Shown here one piece after another: positions 1-9,079 of a stretch of 64,000 bases of DNA. The DNA is from an uncultured Pirellulales bacterium (GTDB lineage Bacteria > Planctomycetota > Planctomycetia > Pirellulales > Thermoguttaceae). The translations under genes and the position numbers were made by a program. Location of the stretch: contig CALLPE010000001.1 of assembly GCA_938015445.1 (NCBI GenBank), positions 58,288-122,287 on the forward strand, in the 5' to 3' direction. Within the stretch, counting starts at the first letter, position 1; every line of letters begins with the position of its first letter. Under the pieces are notes generated by a model. The model saw only the letters and a program-made list of their open reading frames with translations. It did not search any database and had not been told where the DNA came from.

Positions 1-327
1 CGCCAGAGATGGTTCGCTGGTGGTCATGTCCACGATCACACAGCCCGGGCGGCAACCGGCCAACACCCCATCCGAGCCGAGGATTACGGTGCGGACATCG
101 GTTGGGAAGCCGACCATGGTGAAGACCACGTCGGAGTGTTCTGCCACTGTCCTGGGAGAATCCGCCCATGCTGCCCCGCGCTCCAGCAGCCGCTCCGCCT
201 TACGCTTGGTGCGATTGTGGACTGTAAGCCGGTAACCGGCCGCGAGTAGATGACCGCACATGCTGGCGCCCATTACGCCGGTTCCGATCCAACCTAGCCG
301 GGTGCTTGCGGGGGATACCTTTTCCAT
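1..327 (-). CDS. NAD-binding beta-hydroxyacid dehydrogenase, N-terminal part (cut by window edge)
   Basis: The reading frame opens at the ATG complementary to 325-327 and runs off the left edge with no stop, giving 109 residues. The N-terminus shows a Rossmann glycine motif (GWIGTGVMG, residues 12-20), followed by an HNRT segment after the second strand that is typical of NADP-preferring members, then [12 protein letters not shown] and the [13 protein letters not shown] region. This is the layout of the 3-hydroxyisobutyrate / tartronate semialdehyde reductase family (GarR, MmsB, GLYR1 group). The catalytic lysine lies in the missing part, so the substrate cannot be assigned. It is the last visible gene of the leftmost minus-strand group. 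Confidence 0.85.
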   Translation of the reverse strand, partial: MEKVSPASTRLGWIGTGVMGASMCGHLLAAGYRLTVHNRTKRKAERLLERGAAWADSPRTVAEHSDVVFTMVGFPTDVRTVILGSDGVLAGCRPGCVIVDMTTSEPSLA

Positions 328-419
328 CGTTGCTGTGAGGAGGAACTAACTGCCGCGCCGAGCCGGTCAGCGGCCTCGATGCGCCAAAGCCGTCGCCCGG
401 TTTATGGCCAATTGGCCTC

Positions 420-1073
420 TTATGGCCAACTGGCGTCTGGGCGTTTGAGAATCTCGCTAAGGATGATGGCTTGCCGCACGTTGTCCGGATCGGCGAGCAT
501 GGCCGCCAGCGTGCTGGAAGCCAGCGGAGTGACGCCCGGCAACGGACCGGCAGGGAGCACCGACTCGTCGATCACTGGAGCCACAGCGGCCTCGCCCGGC
601 TGTGCAGCTAAGCGGCTGACCTCGTGGCCGAACTTCTGCTGTAGCCGAGCGTCCATCTGGTCGTCGGCCTGAGCGACTTCGGCCCCCAGCCTTGCCGTTC
701 TTTGCTGAAACTCGCTGGTATCCATACGGCGGCGAACGTGTTCGGTAACGCGCCCGCCCACCGGAGTGGCAGCGACCACCTCGGCTTCTACCGGCTCGGG
801 TTCTACTGATTTGGCCATGACGGGCTTTCCTGACGCGGGCCGTGCCGTAGCACGACGCAGGAAATCTTCGATTTCCGCTTCTACTCGGGCGTCGCGCGCG
901 GCGCGACGTTCCGGGGGCTTGTTCCGCTGGCCCTGGCGCCGGGGCTGCATCGCTTTGCCCAAGGCATGGATACCGGCCGACAACAGCGCGAAAATTATCA
1001 TCACCAAGATAGGCAGTAGGTCCGCCCATTTGGCCGCACACAGCATATCCATTTGCACTGCACAAAAGGTCAT
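420..1073 (-). CDS. small membrane-anchored protein translationally coupled to floA
   Basis: A 217-residue protein of unknown function. Its ATG overlaps the floA TGA stop in an ATGA arrangement, so it is probably translated by coupling. One hydrophobic helix spans about residues 17-38 ([20 protein letters not shown]). It is followed by a very basic Arg/Gln/Pro-rich stretch and then a mostly charged or Ala-rich region likely to be helical and cytoplasmic. The C-terminal end (about residues 185-210) contains a [27 protein letters not shown] segment that resembles a short regulatory helix pair. An internal ATG nine residues downstream is an alternative start. Its position suggests a role with the flotillin, which is inference. 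Confidence 0.7.
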   Translation of the reverse strand: MTFCAVQMDMLCAAKWADLLPILVMIIFALLSAGIHALGKAMQPRRQGQRNKPPERRAARDARVEAEIEDFLRRATARPASGKPVMAKSVEPEPVEAEVVAATPVGGRVTEHVRRRMDTSEFQQRTARLGAEVAQADDQMDARLQQKFGHEVSRLAAQPGEAAVAPVIDESVLPAGPLPGVTPLASSTLAAMLADPDNVRQAIILSEILKRPDASWP

Positions 1074-2125
1074 ACAGACGCCTCTGGTTTCTTGCCGCCG
1101 GGAGCGCCGGCCCGGGCGATCGACAACCGCATGTCGGTATCGGCCTGTACGTTGCGCAACCGATAATAATCCATGATGCCCAATTTTCCGCTTTGGAACG
1201 CTTCGGCAATTGCCTTGGGGACTTCGGCCTCGGCCTCGATGAGCTTTGCCCGATTCTCCTCGATCTTGGCGATGTTCTCCTGCTCTTCCGCCACGGCCAT
1301 CGCCCGGCGTCCTTCGGCTTTTGCGCGGGCGACGCGCATGTCGGCCTCGGCCTGATCAGCCCGCAATCGGGCGCCGATGTTGTCGCCCACGGTTATCTCC
1401 GCAATATCGATCGACACGATCTCGAAGGCTGTTTGGGCGTCTAGTCGGCGGGCGAGCACGGTTTTCGAGATTCGGTCGGGCTGGGCCAGCACCTCCAAAT
1501 GGGTTTCAGCCGAGCCGATGGCGTTGACAATTCCCTCGCCCACCCGGGCCACGATCGTCTCTTCGGTCGCTCCGCCGATAAGCTGCCGGAGATTTGCCCG
1601 CACCGTAACCCGAGCCTTCACTTTCAATTGTATGCCGTTTTGGGCCACGCCGTCGAGCGAATCGCGTCCGATGCTCTTGCCCGGACAGTCGATCACCTTC
1701 GGATAAACGCTGGTTTGCACGGCTTCCAGGATGTTGCGTCCGGCCAAGTCGATGGCGGCGGCCAGTTTGAAATCTAGGTCCAATTTGGCTTTGTTGGCGG
1801 CTATAAGCGCCTGGATCACCAGTGGCACCCGGCCGCCGGCCAAGTAGTGTGCCTCCAGCGCCTTGGATGTCACGCCTTGCTCGTCGCCAATGCCTGCCTG
1901 CACAGCCATGATCTTGCTGCGGACAATCACTTCCGGGTTGACTTTGCGAAAGGTCATCCCCAGCAAATCGAAGATGGTGATGCCGGCGCCGGTGGTCTTG
2001 GACTGTATCCACAGCCTGAAGTAGCGGGCGAAGACCCCCAGTATGATCAGCACCATGAAGAAGCCGATCGCCAGGATGACGAACAGCACGATCTGGAAGG
2101 CAGTAAGCTGGCCGAAAAGTAGCAT
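1070..2125 (-). CDS. floA: flotillin-like protein FloA (membrane microdomain scaffold)
   Basis: A 351-residue protein of the FloA / YqfA (UPF0365) family, which organises functional membrane microdomains in bacteria such as Bacillus. Residues about 9-35 form one long N-terminal hydrophobic hairpin-like anchor. This is followed by the family-typical segment [19 protein letters not shown] and a SPFH-like domain with [16 protein letters not shown]. The C-terminal third (about residues 250-320) is rich in Ala, Glu and Arg ([24 protein letters not shown] is its core) and should form a coiled coil. A GGAG Shine-Dalgarno lies just upstream of the ATG. It is the last of three genes of the NfeD/NfeD/flotillin type and overlaps the next gene. 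Length matches the family. Confidence 0.95.
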   Translation of the reverse strand: MLLFGQLTAFQIVLFVILAIGFFMVLIILGVFARYFRLWIQSKTTGAGITIFDLLGMTFRKVNPEVIVRSKIMAVQAGIGDEQGVTSKALEAHYLAGGRVPLVIQALIAANKAKLDLDFKLAAAIDLAGRNILEAVQTSVYPKVIDCPGKSIGRDSLDGVAQNGIQLKVKARVTVRANLRQLIGGATEETIVARVGEGIVNAIGSAETHLEVLAQPDRISKTVLARRLDAQTAFEIVSIDIAEITVGDNIGARLRADQAEADMRVARAKAEGRRAMAVAEEQENIAKIEENRAKLIEAEAEVPKAIAEAFQSGKLGIMDYYRLRNVQADTDMRLSIARAGAPGGKKPEASV

Positions 2126-2495
2126 TATCAGCTCCTCGCCTCAGTGGCCATCGAAGATCCGCTGGAGAGCGAAAAGTGCACCCTCGGGAACATCGATAGT
2201 ACGGTAGACTCTTTTTGCTAGTACACCCCTGCTCCGCGGCAGCCCGCTTCAAAAATCCCCGCGCTGCGGCGACCGTAAATAGCGCTGCCGGCCGTACGCC
2301 GTGTTCCGGGTCAGCTTGTCAGCGATCACTTTTTACCACAGAACATGAACATGAATACCGACTGATGCGGCGCGATAGCGAATGTTGGTTTATCGCTTTG
2401 AGCGACGGTTGTCAAGCACCGCAGGCGCGCGTCGTGTGTTTGGCGGGCGAATGGCTGACGAGGGTTTGCCACGTTCGGTGCTGGGCACGGCGGGG
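2126..2495. other. intergenic stretch between floA and the short NfeD gene
   Basis: About 370 bases with no supported gene. Short open frames here lack coding character. The presumed floA promoter should lie close to 2140-2230, but no clear -10/-35 pair stands out. No repeat or terminator was recognised. Confidence 0.5.
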
Positions 2496-3077
2496 TCAAG
2501 CACTCTGGTTTTTCTGATCGGCGAAGGGGTCTGGAATGACGCTATCGATGGGGCGTTCCAACGGGTTCTCGGCGTCGGCCGAAAGGCTTTCCGGTTCAAT
2601 CGGCCGAACCACTGCCCGGCCTGCACGCACGTCGACCACCAGCACTGGCTGCCCCTGCTCGATAGCCACGCTTTCGCTCACCGCTTCCACGCTGCGGCCG
2701 TCGACTACCACCACGCCGCCCGGCAGCATCTTGCACTTCGCCCGGCCCACTTTGCCGATGAGAGTCTTGAGCAGTTCTCGCTGCGGGTCTTCAGGCAACA
2801 CGTCTTTACTATCGGGTACGTCCAGCAGTACGCGCCGGCCGATGGCAGTGCGCGGCCAGATGCGAAAACCCAAGACCACCAGTGCAGGCAATCCCACGCC
2901 GGCCACTCCCAGGACAAGCAGCCCTGCCACGGGTCCTTCCATGAACCCCAGCACAATTGCCCCCACAATCGAACAAGCTGCCAGAAATCCCAGAACACCT
3001 GCCGACGGAAAAAACACTTCCATCAGCGCTAGTGCCAGGCCAAGGATCAGCAGTAATATCGACCAGAGCCAATTCAT
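2496..3077 (-). CDS. short NfeD-like membrane protein
   Basis: A 193-residue protein of the NfeD family lacking a protease domain (the NfeD1b-like short form). The N-terminal half has two to three hydrophobic helices (about residues 3-23, 29-45 and 51-71), with the NfeD-typical EVFFPSAGVLGF segment after the first. The C-terminal half (about residues 105-170) is a small beta-rich domain containing GKVGRAKCKMLPGGVVVVDG and QPVLVVDVRAGRAVVRPI, matching the OB-fold tail of NfeD proteins. Short NfeD proteins are usually encoded beside flotillins and are thought to help place or stabilise them. No good Shine-Dalgarno is seen before the chosen ATG. Confidence 0.85.
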   Translation of the reverse strand: MNWLWSILLLILGLALALMEVFFPSAGVLGFLAACSIVGAIVLGFMEGPVAGLLVLGVAGVGLPALVVLGFRIWPRTAIGRRVLLDVPDSKDVLPEDPQRELLKTLIGKVGRAKCKMLPGGVVVVDGRSVEAVSESVAIEQGQPVLVVDVRAGRAVVRPIEPESLSADAENPLERPIDSVIPDPFADQKNQSA

Positions 3078-3437
3078 TTAGCAACAGTTTTGGGAGCAAG
3101 GATACGTCAACCGCGGTGTTTCAGGCGGCGAGCTTTACTGAGAATAATTGAGGGTGTGCAGAGATCGGAGCACCATAACTCGTTGTTGTTTTCCACAGTT
3201 TATTGCCCTTCGCCTGCCCGGCTCTACGTGCGCACGCCACTGAGAACATATACAAACTACGGGCTTTGTTTTCGGACAGTCTCGGATATTTGTTGCAAGT
3301 GCAATCTGAAAACCACGCTCCCTGCCAACACGGCCGCCGGGAAGGCCGTGCTCGACGAGCTTACACAAGGCGGGGCCTTACACAAAGCAGGGCAACCCGC
3401 TTGTGGCTCGACCTATCGGCCGGTTCACTGGACGGTG
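3078..3437. other. intergenic stretch between the two NfeD genes
   Basis: About 360 bases separating two co-directional NfeD genes, so the two may not share one transcript. Open frames seen in it overlap the flanking genes on the wrong strand and lack family character. No repeat or clear terminator was recognised. Confidence 0.45.
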
Positions 3438-5666
3438 TTACTGAGGTTCGCCGGCCTGTTCGACGACTACCCGGTTTCCGTAAACGGCCACTACCCGAAC
3501 TTCAGTATTGCGAGGAATCAACTCGCCATTGCTGACCACGTCCACCAACCGGCTGCCGAAGCGGGCCTTGCCGCTAGGCGTCAGTTGGGTTGTAGTCACG
3601 CCCGACGCGCCCAGCAGGTCGCTGTAATCGGCCAGCACTTCGCGGCGGCGGATGCGTTCAGCTTCTTCGCCTTCGGGCGGGGCAAGGAACATCTGGCTTA
3701 GGACCGGTGCCTTGGGCAGCCACTTGCGCAGCGCCATGGCTGCGGCCACAAAGCCTACGCCTGCACCGCCGATAGTCAGCAGCGATTTTTGTAATTGTGC
3801 GAACTGATACGGGTTGTGTGGCACGACGAACGTCTGGCTGGCCAGGATCAGCGAGGCGATGACCAGCAAGCCGCCCCCCAGTCCGAAAATCCCAAAACCC
3901 GGTATCACGAACATTTCCAATAACAGGCAGGCCACTCCGGTGGCGAACAAAACCACTTCCAACCAGCCGGCCGTCCCGCCCAGGTAGTGACTCCAGAAGA
4001 ATAGCACGAAGCACACGAAGGACACGAATCCGCCGATGCCGATACCCGGCGTGTGCAGCTCGATGTACAGGGCCACAAAACCAATCATCAGCAAAAAAGC
4101 TGCCACGCCGGGGGAAGCCAACACATCGATCAAGAAGCTCGCCCAGCCCGGCTCTAGCAAGTCCAGGTCGTCGATTCCATAATACTGGCGGAACTGGGAG
4201 AAGCTATCCAGCACATTGCTGGCCAACCCGTAACGAACAGCCTGTTGTCCCACCGTCCGGAATTGCTGGCCACGCACGGTGACCGGCTCGCCTTTGCGGG
4301 CGTCGGGATGCTGGCGCAAATACCGTTGGAACTCTTCAGCGGTAAGAAACACCTCTTCGCCTGGCCGGCTGCACTGATAAACCACCAACTGCGGATCGAC
4401 GATCGCCGCCGCCAGCCAGCGCGGCCGATGCTTGAACGGGCCATTTGGATCGCTGATGGCTTCGCGGGCATCGGCGATTTCCTCGGACGAAAACTCTCTA
4501 GCGCCCGGTCCACCGAGCACTGCTTGGCTATGTACGGCCACTTCCTTGCACGCCAGGGCGATTAGCGCCGCGTCGGAAAGCGCTTGATTAGGCACATAAG
4601 CCACTGTGCTGATCCGGCCGGCGGAATCCAGTTCGGCAATTGCTCGGGCCACGTTCAGACTGCCTTCTAGCGAGCCGCCGGGGCTGTCGATCCACAGGCA
4701 TACGAAGTTGGCGTCGCGCTGGCGAACTTCCTCTTGCAACAAGCGGCGGATCTTCGCCGCCTGCCGCGGACTTATCGGCCCTTTGACATCGATCCGCACC
4801 GGACGGACTGCGCCGACAAACATTGGGTTTTCTTCGGCCTGTTCGGGCGGGAAACCAAGGGCCTTGGCCACCTCGTGCCGGCTGGAGGCCAAGCGTTTGA
4901 TGAACGTCAGCCGCCGCGCTTCCTCGCCGCTTATCAACCCCCGCTCGGCCACCAGCGACAGGTGCGGGTTGTCGGCATCGTACAGCTTACTCTGCGAGCG
5001 GATTGTGTGCTGCTTGCGCAACGCCGGCAGTTCGTCGGTCAGGATGTATTCGGTCACGCCGATATCGACGGCCAGCACTTCCAGGGTCGGGTCCAGCATC
5101 CACAGGACCACGGCGGCAGGAATGGTTTTCCGCAGGTCGGCGGTTTCTTTGTAATGCGAACGCATGGCCGCGGTGATGGCCTCCTCGTCGCAGCCGGCCT
5201 GCCCTATGCTGGCCTCTTTGGACATCATGATCTCTTCGCAGGCCAGCACCGCCAGCACCGCGTGGCCTTGGATGGAATTGGGCACGTATGCTACGGTATA
5301 GACCCCCTGCAATTCTTTGCTGGTCAACAGGCGCGCCAGGTCCAAAGCGGCCCCGAACTCGCTGCCGCGGCCGAACTCGGCCTGCTTGGGGGGAACCTCG
5401 AATTCAAACAGCAAGGTCAGCCGCTTGCCTTCTTCCCCGGCGCGATCGATAGCCCTGCGGACGAACTGCCGCACCCGATCGACAGTCTGGCCGGTAATCG
5501 GCAACTGGATGCGGATGGCCCGCATCACCCGCGGCTGCTGCTCATCGGCCGCAGCGTACAAGGGCTGCGGTGGCACAGCGACCGCCCAGCCCAAAATCAA
5601 AAGCATAGCGGTCGCCAATACCTCGCGCAGGCCGAGATTGTTTGCAGCCCGATAAGATTCCCGCAT
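3438..5666 (-). CDS. long NfeD protein with two ClpP-like domains
   Basis: A 742-residue membrane protease of the long NfeD (1510-type) family. A signal sequence covers about residues 14-39. Two ClpP-like domains follow, roughly residues 45-215 and 288-480. In the second, IDSPGGSLEGS (326-336) and VAYVPNQALSDAALIA match the family, and Ser364 sits at the nucleophile position. In the first, the aligned position is Gly134 (PNSIQGHAV), so that domain is probably inactive. Four or five hydrophobic helices lie at about residues 500-640, and the last 70 residues form an OB-fold NfeD tail (GKARFGSRLVDVV to NRVVVEQ). Family members cleave membrane-associated substrates near stomatin/flotillin proteins, consistent with the neighbouring floA. 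Confidence 0.9.
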   Translation of the reverse strand: MRESYRAANNLGLREVLATAMLLILGWAVAVPPQPLYAAADEQQPRVMRAIRIQLPITGQTVDRVRQFVRRAIDRAGEEGKRLTLLFEFEVPPKQAEFGRGSEFGAALDLARLLTSKELQGVYTVAYVPNSIQGHAVLAVLACEEIMMSKEASIGQAGCDEEAITAAMRSHYKETADLRKTIPAAVVLWMLDPTLEVLAVDIGVTEYILTDELPALRKQHTIRSQSKLYDADNPHLSLVAERGLISGEEARRLTFIKRLASSRHEVAKALGFPPEQAEENPMFVGAVRPVRIDVKGPISPRQAAKIRRLLQEEVRQRDANFVCLWIDSPGGSLEGSLNVARAIAELDSAGRISTVAYVPNQALSDAALIALACKEVAVHSQAVLGGPGAREFSSEEIADAREAISDPNGPFKHRPRWLAAAIVDPQLVVYQCSRPGEEVFLTAEEFQRYLRQHPDARKGEPVTVRGQQFRTVGQQAVRYGLASNVLDSFSQFRQYYGIDDLDLLEPGWASFLIDVLASPGVAAFLLMIGFVALYIELHTPGIGIGGFVSFVCFVLFFWSHYLGGTAGWLEVVLFATGVACLLLEMFVIPGFGIFGLGGGLLVIASLILASQTFVVPHNPYQFAQLQKSLLTIGGAGVGFVAAAMALRKWLPKAPVLSQMFLAPPEGEEAERIRRREVLADYSDLLGASGVTTTQLTPSGKARFGSRLVDVVSNGELIPRNTEVRVVAVYGNRVVVEQAGEPQ

Positions 5667-6074
5667 GCCTGCGCCCTGATGAAACTGCTTGAACGATCCC
5701 GCTCAACCGGTCCGCCCCGGCATCTGCCGCGGCTCGACCTTCTCCATCTCCATAAGACGATTATAAACCGGCTGATAAAGGCGTCAATTCGGGGGGACGG
5801 CCGCCAAGGTCGCGGCTGCGCATCGGCGCAGTGCGTTACAAGCTCCGGCTTTCGGCAGACTACGGACCGAGCTTGTCGCTTTTCGGTGCGCTGATCGTCG
5901 TAGTGTTTAACACAAAAAACATCGTAGCGTTGTTCACCAGAAGAGGGCCACCGCAGCCACCGTTGCCGTAACAGTGTGCCGAAAAATAGTTGGTGTGACA
6001 ATATGCCACATAATAACAGCCACATAGCAACAACAAGACGGTGATACGACTGGCGTGCCCGGTCGTGCGTTTAG

Positions 6075-6126
6075 GTGGCCGGTAACGGGCATCTGATTTT
6101 AAGTGGCCGGTAAGGCGAATCTGATT
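6075..6126. repeat. direct repeat pair, 28-bp period
   Basis: GTGGCCGGTAA occurs at 6075-6085 and 6103-6113. Each copy is followed at the same distance by ATCTGATT (6091-6098 and 6119-6126). The two units are therefore imperfect 28-bp tandem copies. Confidence 0.75.
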
Positions 6127-6258
6127 AACAGGCGCATATCCCCAAGCGAAATCATAACAGCACTGTCAGCCGAGACGGCCGTGCCACCCAAGCGGGAAAA
6201 TCTCCGCAAGGTCCTAACACCCGATAAACCTCACAAGGAGGCCCCAGCCGTTTTCCGA

Positions 6259-6334
6259 TACGCAAAGTACCGCGGAAGGCCGTTTTGTTCGAGTTCCTAT
6301 GCGCAAAATACCGGGGAAGGCCGTTTTGTTCGAG
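6259..6334. repeat. direct repeat pair of about 35 bp
   Basis: The unit at 6259-6293 recurs at 6299-6334. The shared core GAAGGCCGTTTTGTTCGAG is identical in both copies, and the preceding CGCAAA-TACCG part differs by only a few bases. The offset between cores is about 41 bp. Confidence 0.8.
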
Positions 6335-6449
6335 GCTCTAAATCCCGCGGTTTTCTGTGTTCTCGGCCGTGCGGATGGGTAGAACTATGCACCCAAAGCG
6401 GACTGCATCGTGGAGGGCAAATGAGTTCTCACAGTTGGTTCCCGGATAC

Positions 6450-6482
6450 CCTCAATTGGAACCGATAAACCTCAATTGGAAC
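6450..6482. repeat. direct repeat pair, 20-bp period
   Basis: CCTCAATTGGAAC is present at 6450-6462 and again at 6470-6482, exactly 20 bp apart. Confidence 0.75.
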
Positions 6483-6673
6483 AGGTAAAGGAGAATTCTT
6501 TTTTTTGGGTATCCGTATTTTCCTTAATTTCCTTCGAGTGTCCGTGCTTGCTGTGGTGAACGGTAAAATTGCCCCTGTCGGGGCGCTTGACACAATTTAA
6601 CATCTTTGGGAAACTTTGAACTTCACCATTCTAACCCCAATTTAACACTGGTAACTGCTAAGGAGTCACACTC

Positions 6674-7000
6674 ATGGCACCAAGAGGACCCGGAAGCAAG
6701 GCGTACGCTGTCAGGGAGTACCTGCAAGCCAATCCAAATGCTGGTAACATCGAGACGGTGAAAGCCCTGGCCGAGAAAGGTATTAAGGTCACTGCTAAGT
6801 ACGTGAGCAACATCAAGCAGATACTCAGGGCCAAGCACGTACTGACGACTAAGCGGCAGGCAGTAAAGAAGGTGGTCAGCGAGAAAGGTGTGAGCATCCC
6901 CGAAATCAAAGCGGCTCTGGTCTTGTTGAAGCTCAGCGGTAGTGTGGAAACTGCTAAGGCAGCCCTTGCCGCAGCAGAGGAAATTAGGTCCCTGATGTAA
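6674..7000 (+). CDS. small planctomycete HTH-like protein
   Basis: A 108-residue basic protein preceded by an AAGGAG Shine-Dalgarno near 6660. Residues 10-52 (AYAVREYLQANP through EKGIKVTAKYVSNIKQIL) have the spacing of a short winged-helix or helix-turn-helix unit. Similar small proteins, with the same KGIKV...VSNIK pattern, occur in several copies in planctomycete genomes as I recall the family. The C-terminal part (PEIKAALVLLKLSGSVETAKAALAAAEEI) looks like a coiled coil. DNA binding is inference. The gene stands alone after the 1-kb repeat-bearing gap, so regulation by or of its neighbours cannot be read from context. Confidence 0.75.
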   Translation: MAPRGPGSKAYAVREYLQANPNAGNIETVKALAEKGIKVTAKYVSNIKQILRAKHVLTTKRQAVKKVVSEKGVSIPEIKAALVLLKLSGSVETAKAALAAAEEIRSLM

Positions 7001-7357
7001 AGCACGACGCATGATGAGTGACGGCGCGTCGCCATGGGGTGGCGGAGTGGCCACACGCGCCAGCGTGCATGTCGGCCGTTGCTAACCGGAGACAGGAACG
7101 TACACCGCACCTTCGGCCGGCGTCCGATTACGCTTTTTTTGCAATGATGGCATTTTTGCGAGGACGCTTTTTCTGGAACGATGCGCTGTGCTGCGGCTGA
7201 AAAGTGCGGCCTGCCCCAACGGCTTGGTGGGTTTGGCCAAACGCTGATGCTAGTCGATTTGCGGGCCGGGCTGCCCGTGTGGCACTGCACGCCGAGCGGT
7301 CTAAAATGTTTGCTGCCACATTGTAGGTAGCAAGTGGTACCGTGGTGCGAATGCCAA
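7001..7357. other. intergenic stretch before polX
   Basis: About 357 bases with no supported gene. A weak hairpin (GCGT/ACGC, 4 bp) followed by seven T residues ends near 7140 and could serve as a poor terminator for the small gene upstream. Nothing else was recognised. Confidence 0.4.
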
Positions 7358-9079
7358 ATGACCAATTCGGAAATTGCTGCTGTCTTCGAGCAGGTGGCCG
7401 ACCTGCTGGACTTCCAGGGGTCGAACCCCTTTCGTGTTCGGGCGTATCGTAACGCTGCTCGCACGATTCGGGAACTTTCCCGTTCGGTCACCGACATCCT
7501 CGACGACCCGCAGCAGTCGCTGACCGACATCGAAGGCATTGGCAAAGATTTGGCCGAAAAGATTGCCACCCTGGTTTCCACAGGCACGTTGCCACTGCTG
7601 GAGGAACTGTTGGCACAGGTTCCCGAAAGCGTGCTGGCAATGCTGCGTGTGCCTGGGCTCGGTCCCAAGCGTGCCGCCCAGCTTTACCACGAGCTGAAGG
7701 TAACTACCCTGGATGAGTTACGGGCGGCGTGCCAAGCCCACAAGGTACAGGCGCTGAAAGGTTTCGGGCCGAAGATCGAAGCAGCTATTCTTCAGGGACT
7801 GTCGATTGCCGACCAGGCCCAACGGCGAATACTGTGGGCCGAAGCCGACGAGCACGTGCAAGAAATCGCGGCGCACCTGCGGAAATCGCTGGCCGTCGAG
7901 CAACTACAGGCCGCTGGCAGTTACCGGCGGCGCAAAGACACCGTCGGCGATCTCGACTTCTTGGTAGTGTCGCCATCGCCGGAGAAGGTGATGGACCAGT
8001 TCGCCCATTACAGCGGCGTGGCCGAGGTGCTGGCGCGCGGCAGTACGAAGATGTCTGTCCGGCTGAGCACCGGTTTGCAGGTCGATTTGCGCATCGTGCC
8101 CGAAGAATCGTTCGGCGCCGCGCTTCAGTACTTCACCGGATCGAAGGAGCACAACATTGTGCTCCGCAACCGGGCCAAGGCCAAAGGGCTGAAGATCAAT
8201 GAGTATGGGGTGTTCCGGGGCGAGCAGATGATCGCCGGGCGCACCGAGGAAGAAGTGTATGGGGCGTTGGATCTGCCCTGCTTCCCGCCCGAGCTGCGCG
8301 AGGCCCGGCAGGAGTTCCACTGGGCCGACGCCGGCCAGTTGCCCGAATTAATCGAATTGGACGACATCCGCGGAGACTTGCACCTTCATACTACCTGGAC
8401 CGACGGGATGGACACACTGGAGCAGATGGCGGCAGCGGCCCAACAGCGCGGCTGGCAGTACATCGCCGTGACGGACCATTCCCGGCGGGTTACGATGGCC
8501 AACGGCCTGGACCCAGCGCGGTTGCGGCAGCAGTGGGCCGAAATCGATCAACTATCCAAAAGGCTCAAGGGAATCACCATACTCAAAGGCGTAGAAGTAG
8601 ACATCTTGGAGCGCGGCGGACTGGACCTGCCCGACGACGTTCTGGCCGAGGCCGATTGGGTGTTAGCCAGCGTCCACTACGGACAAAACCAAACTAGGGA
8701 GCAGATAACCCGCCGAGTGATCGATGCTCTGCGCAATCCCTACGTCTCGGCGCTTGCCCATCCCACCGGTCGAATGCTATTGCGGCGGGAGCCATACCAG
8801 ATCGACCTGGAAGCGGTGATGAAAGTAGCCGCCGAAGAAGGAAAGATGCTGGAATTGAACGCCCATCCCATGCGGCTGGACCTGGACGACCTGGCCTGCG
8901 CTGCGGCCAAAGCGCTGGGCGTGCAGATCGTCATCTCCACGGATGCACATGCGACCTCTGGCTTCGAGGCAATGCGTTACGGCGTGCAGCAGGCCCGCCG
9001 AGGCGGACTGACCAAGGACGATGTCGCAAACACCCGCAGTTGGCCGCAACTGAAAAAACTTTTGGGGCGCAAACGATGA
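7358..9079 (+). CDS. polX: DNA polymerase/3'-5' exonuclease PolX
   Basis: A family X DNA polymerase fused to a PHP phosphoesterase, 573 residues, the usual size. The N-terminal HhH and fingers region includes QGSNPFRVRAYRNAART and GIGKDLAEKIATL. The nucleotidyl-transferase palm shows GSYRRRKDTVGDLDFLV from about residue 187, with the two metal-binding aspartates in DLD. The C-terminal PHP domain starts near residue 337 with GDLHLHTTWTDG (His342, His344) and continues with AVTDHS, EVDIL, ASVHYG, ALAHP and STDAHA motifs. These enzymes fill gaps in base-excision repair and proofread through the PHP domain. The ATG at 7358 was chosen over one at 7334 because family proteins begin at MTNSEIAAVF. 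The stop overlaps the next start (ATGA). Confidence 0.96.
   Translation: MTNSEIAAVFEQVADLLDFQGSNPFRVRAYRNAARTIRELSRSVTDILDDPQQSLTDIEGIGKDLAEKIATLVSTGTLPLLEELLAQVPESVLAMLRVPGLGPKRAAQLYHELKVTTLDELRAACQAHKVQALKGFGPKIEAAILQGLSIADQAQRRILWAEADEHVQEIAAHLRKSLAVEQLQAAGSYRRRKDTVGDLDFLVVSPSPEKVMDQFAHYSGVAEVLARGSTKMSVRLSTGLQVDLRIVPEESFGAALQYFTGSKEHNIVLRNRAKAKGLKINEYGVFRGEQMIAGRTEEEVYGALDLPCFPPELREARQEFHWADAGQLPELIELDDIRGDLHLHTTWTDGMDTLEQMAAAAQQRGWQYIAVTDHSRRVTMANGLDPARLRQQWAEIDQLSKRLKGITILKGVEVDILERGGLDLPDDVLAEADWVLASVHYGQNQTREQITRRVIDALRNPYVSALAHPTGRMLLRREPYQIDLEAVMKVAAEEGKMLELNAHPMRLDLDDLACAAAKALGVQIVISTDAHATSGFEAMRYGVQQARRGGLTKDDVANTRSWPQLKKLLGRKR

Larger units (their letters stand above)
5667..6673. 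other. 1-kb intergenic region with three direct-repeat pairs
   Basis: No gene can be supported in this stretch. It is more AT-rich near 6480-6600, just before the small gene at 6674, where a promoter would be expected. It contains three separate direct-repeat pairs (annotated individually at 6075, 6259 and 6450). A 121-codon open frame at 6103-6468 passes through the repeats and has no recognisable protein features, so it was not called. Confidence 0.55.

Noticed and set aside
4734..5894. 386-codon open frame on the plus strand
   Set aside because: Antisense to the long NfeD gene, which has clear domains.
6103..6468. 121-codon open frame in the 1-kb gap
   Set aside because: It crosses two copies of a direct repeat, has no Shine-Dalgarno seen and no recognisable protein features.
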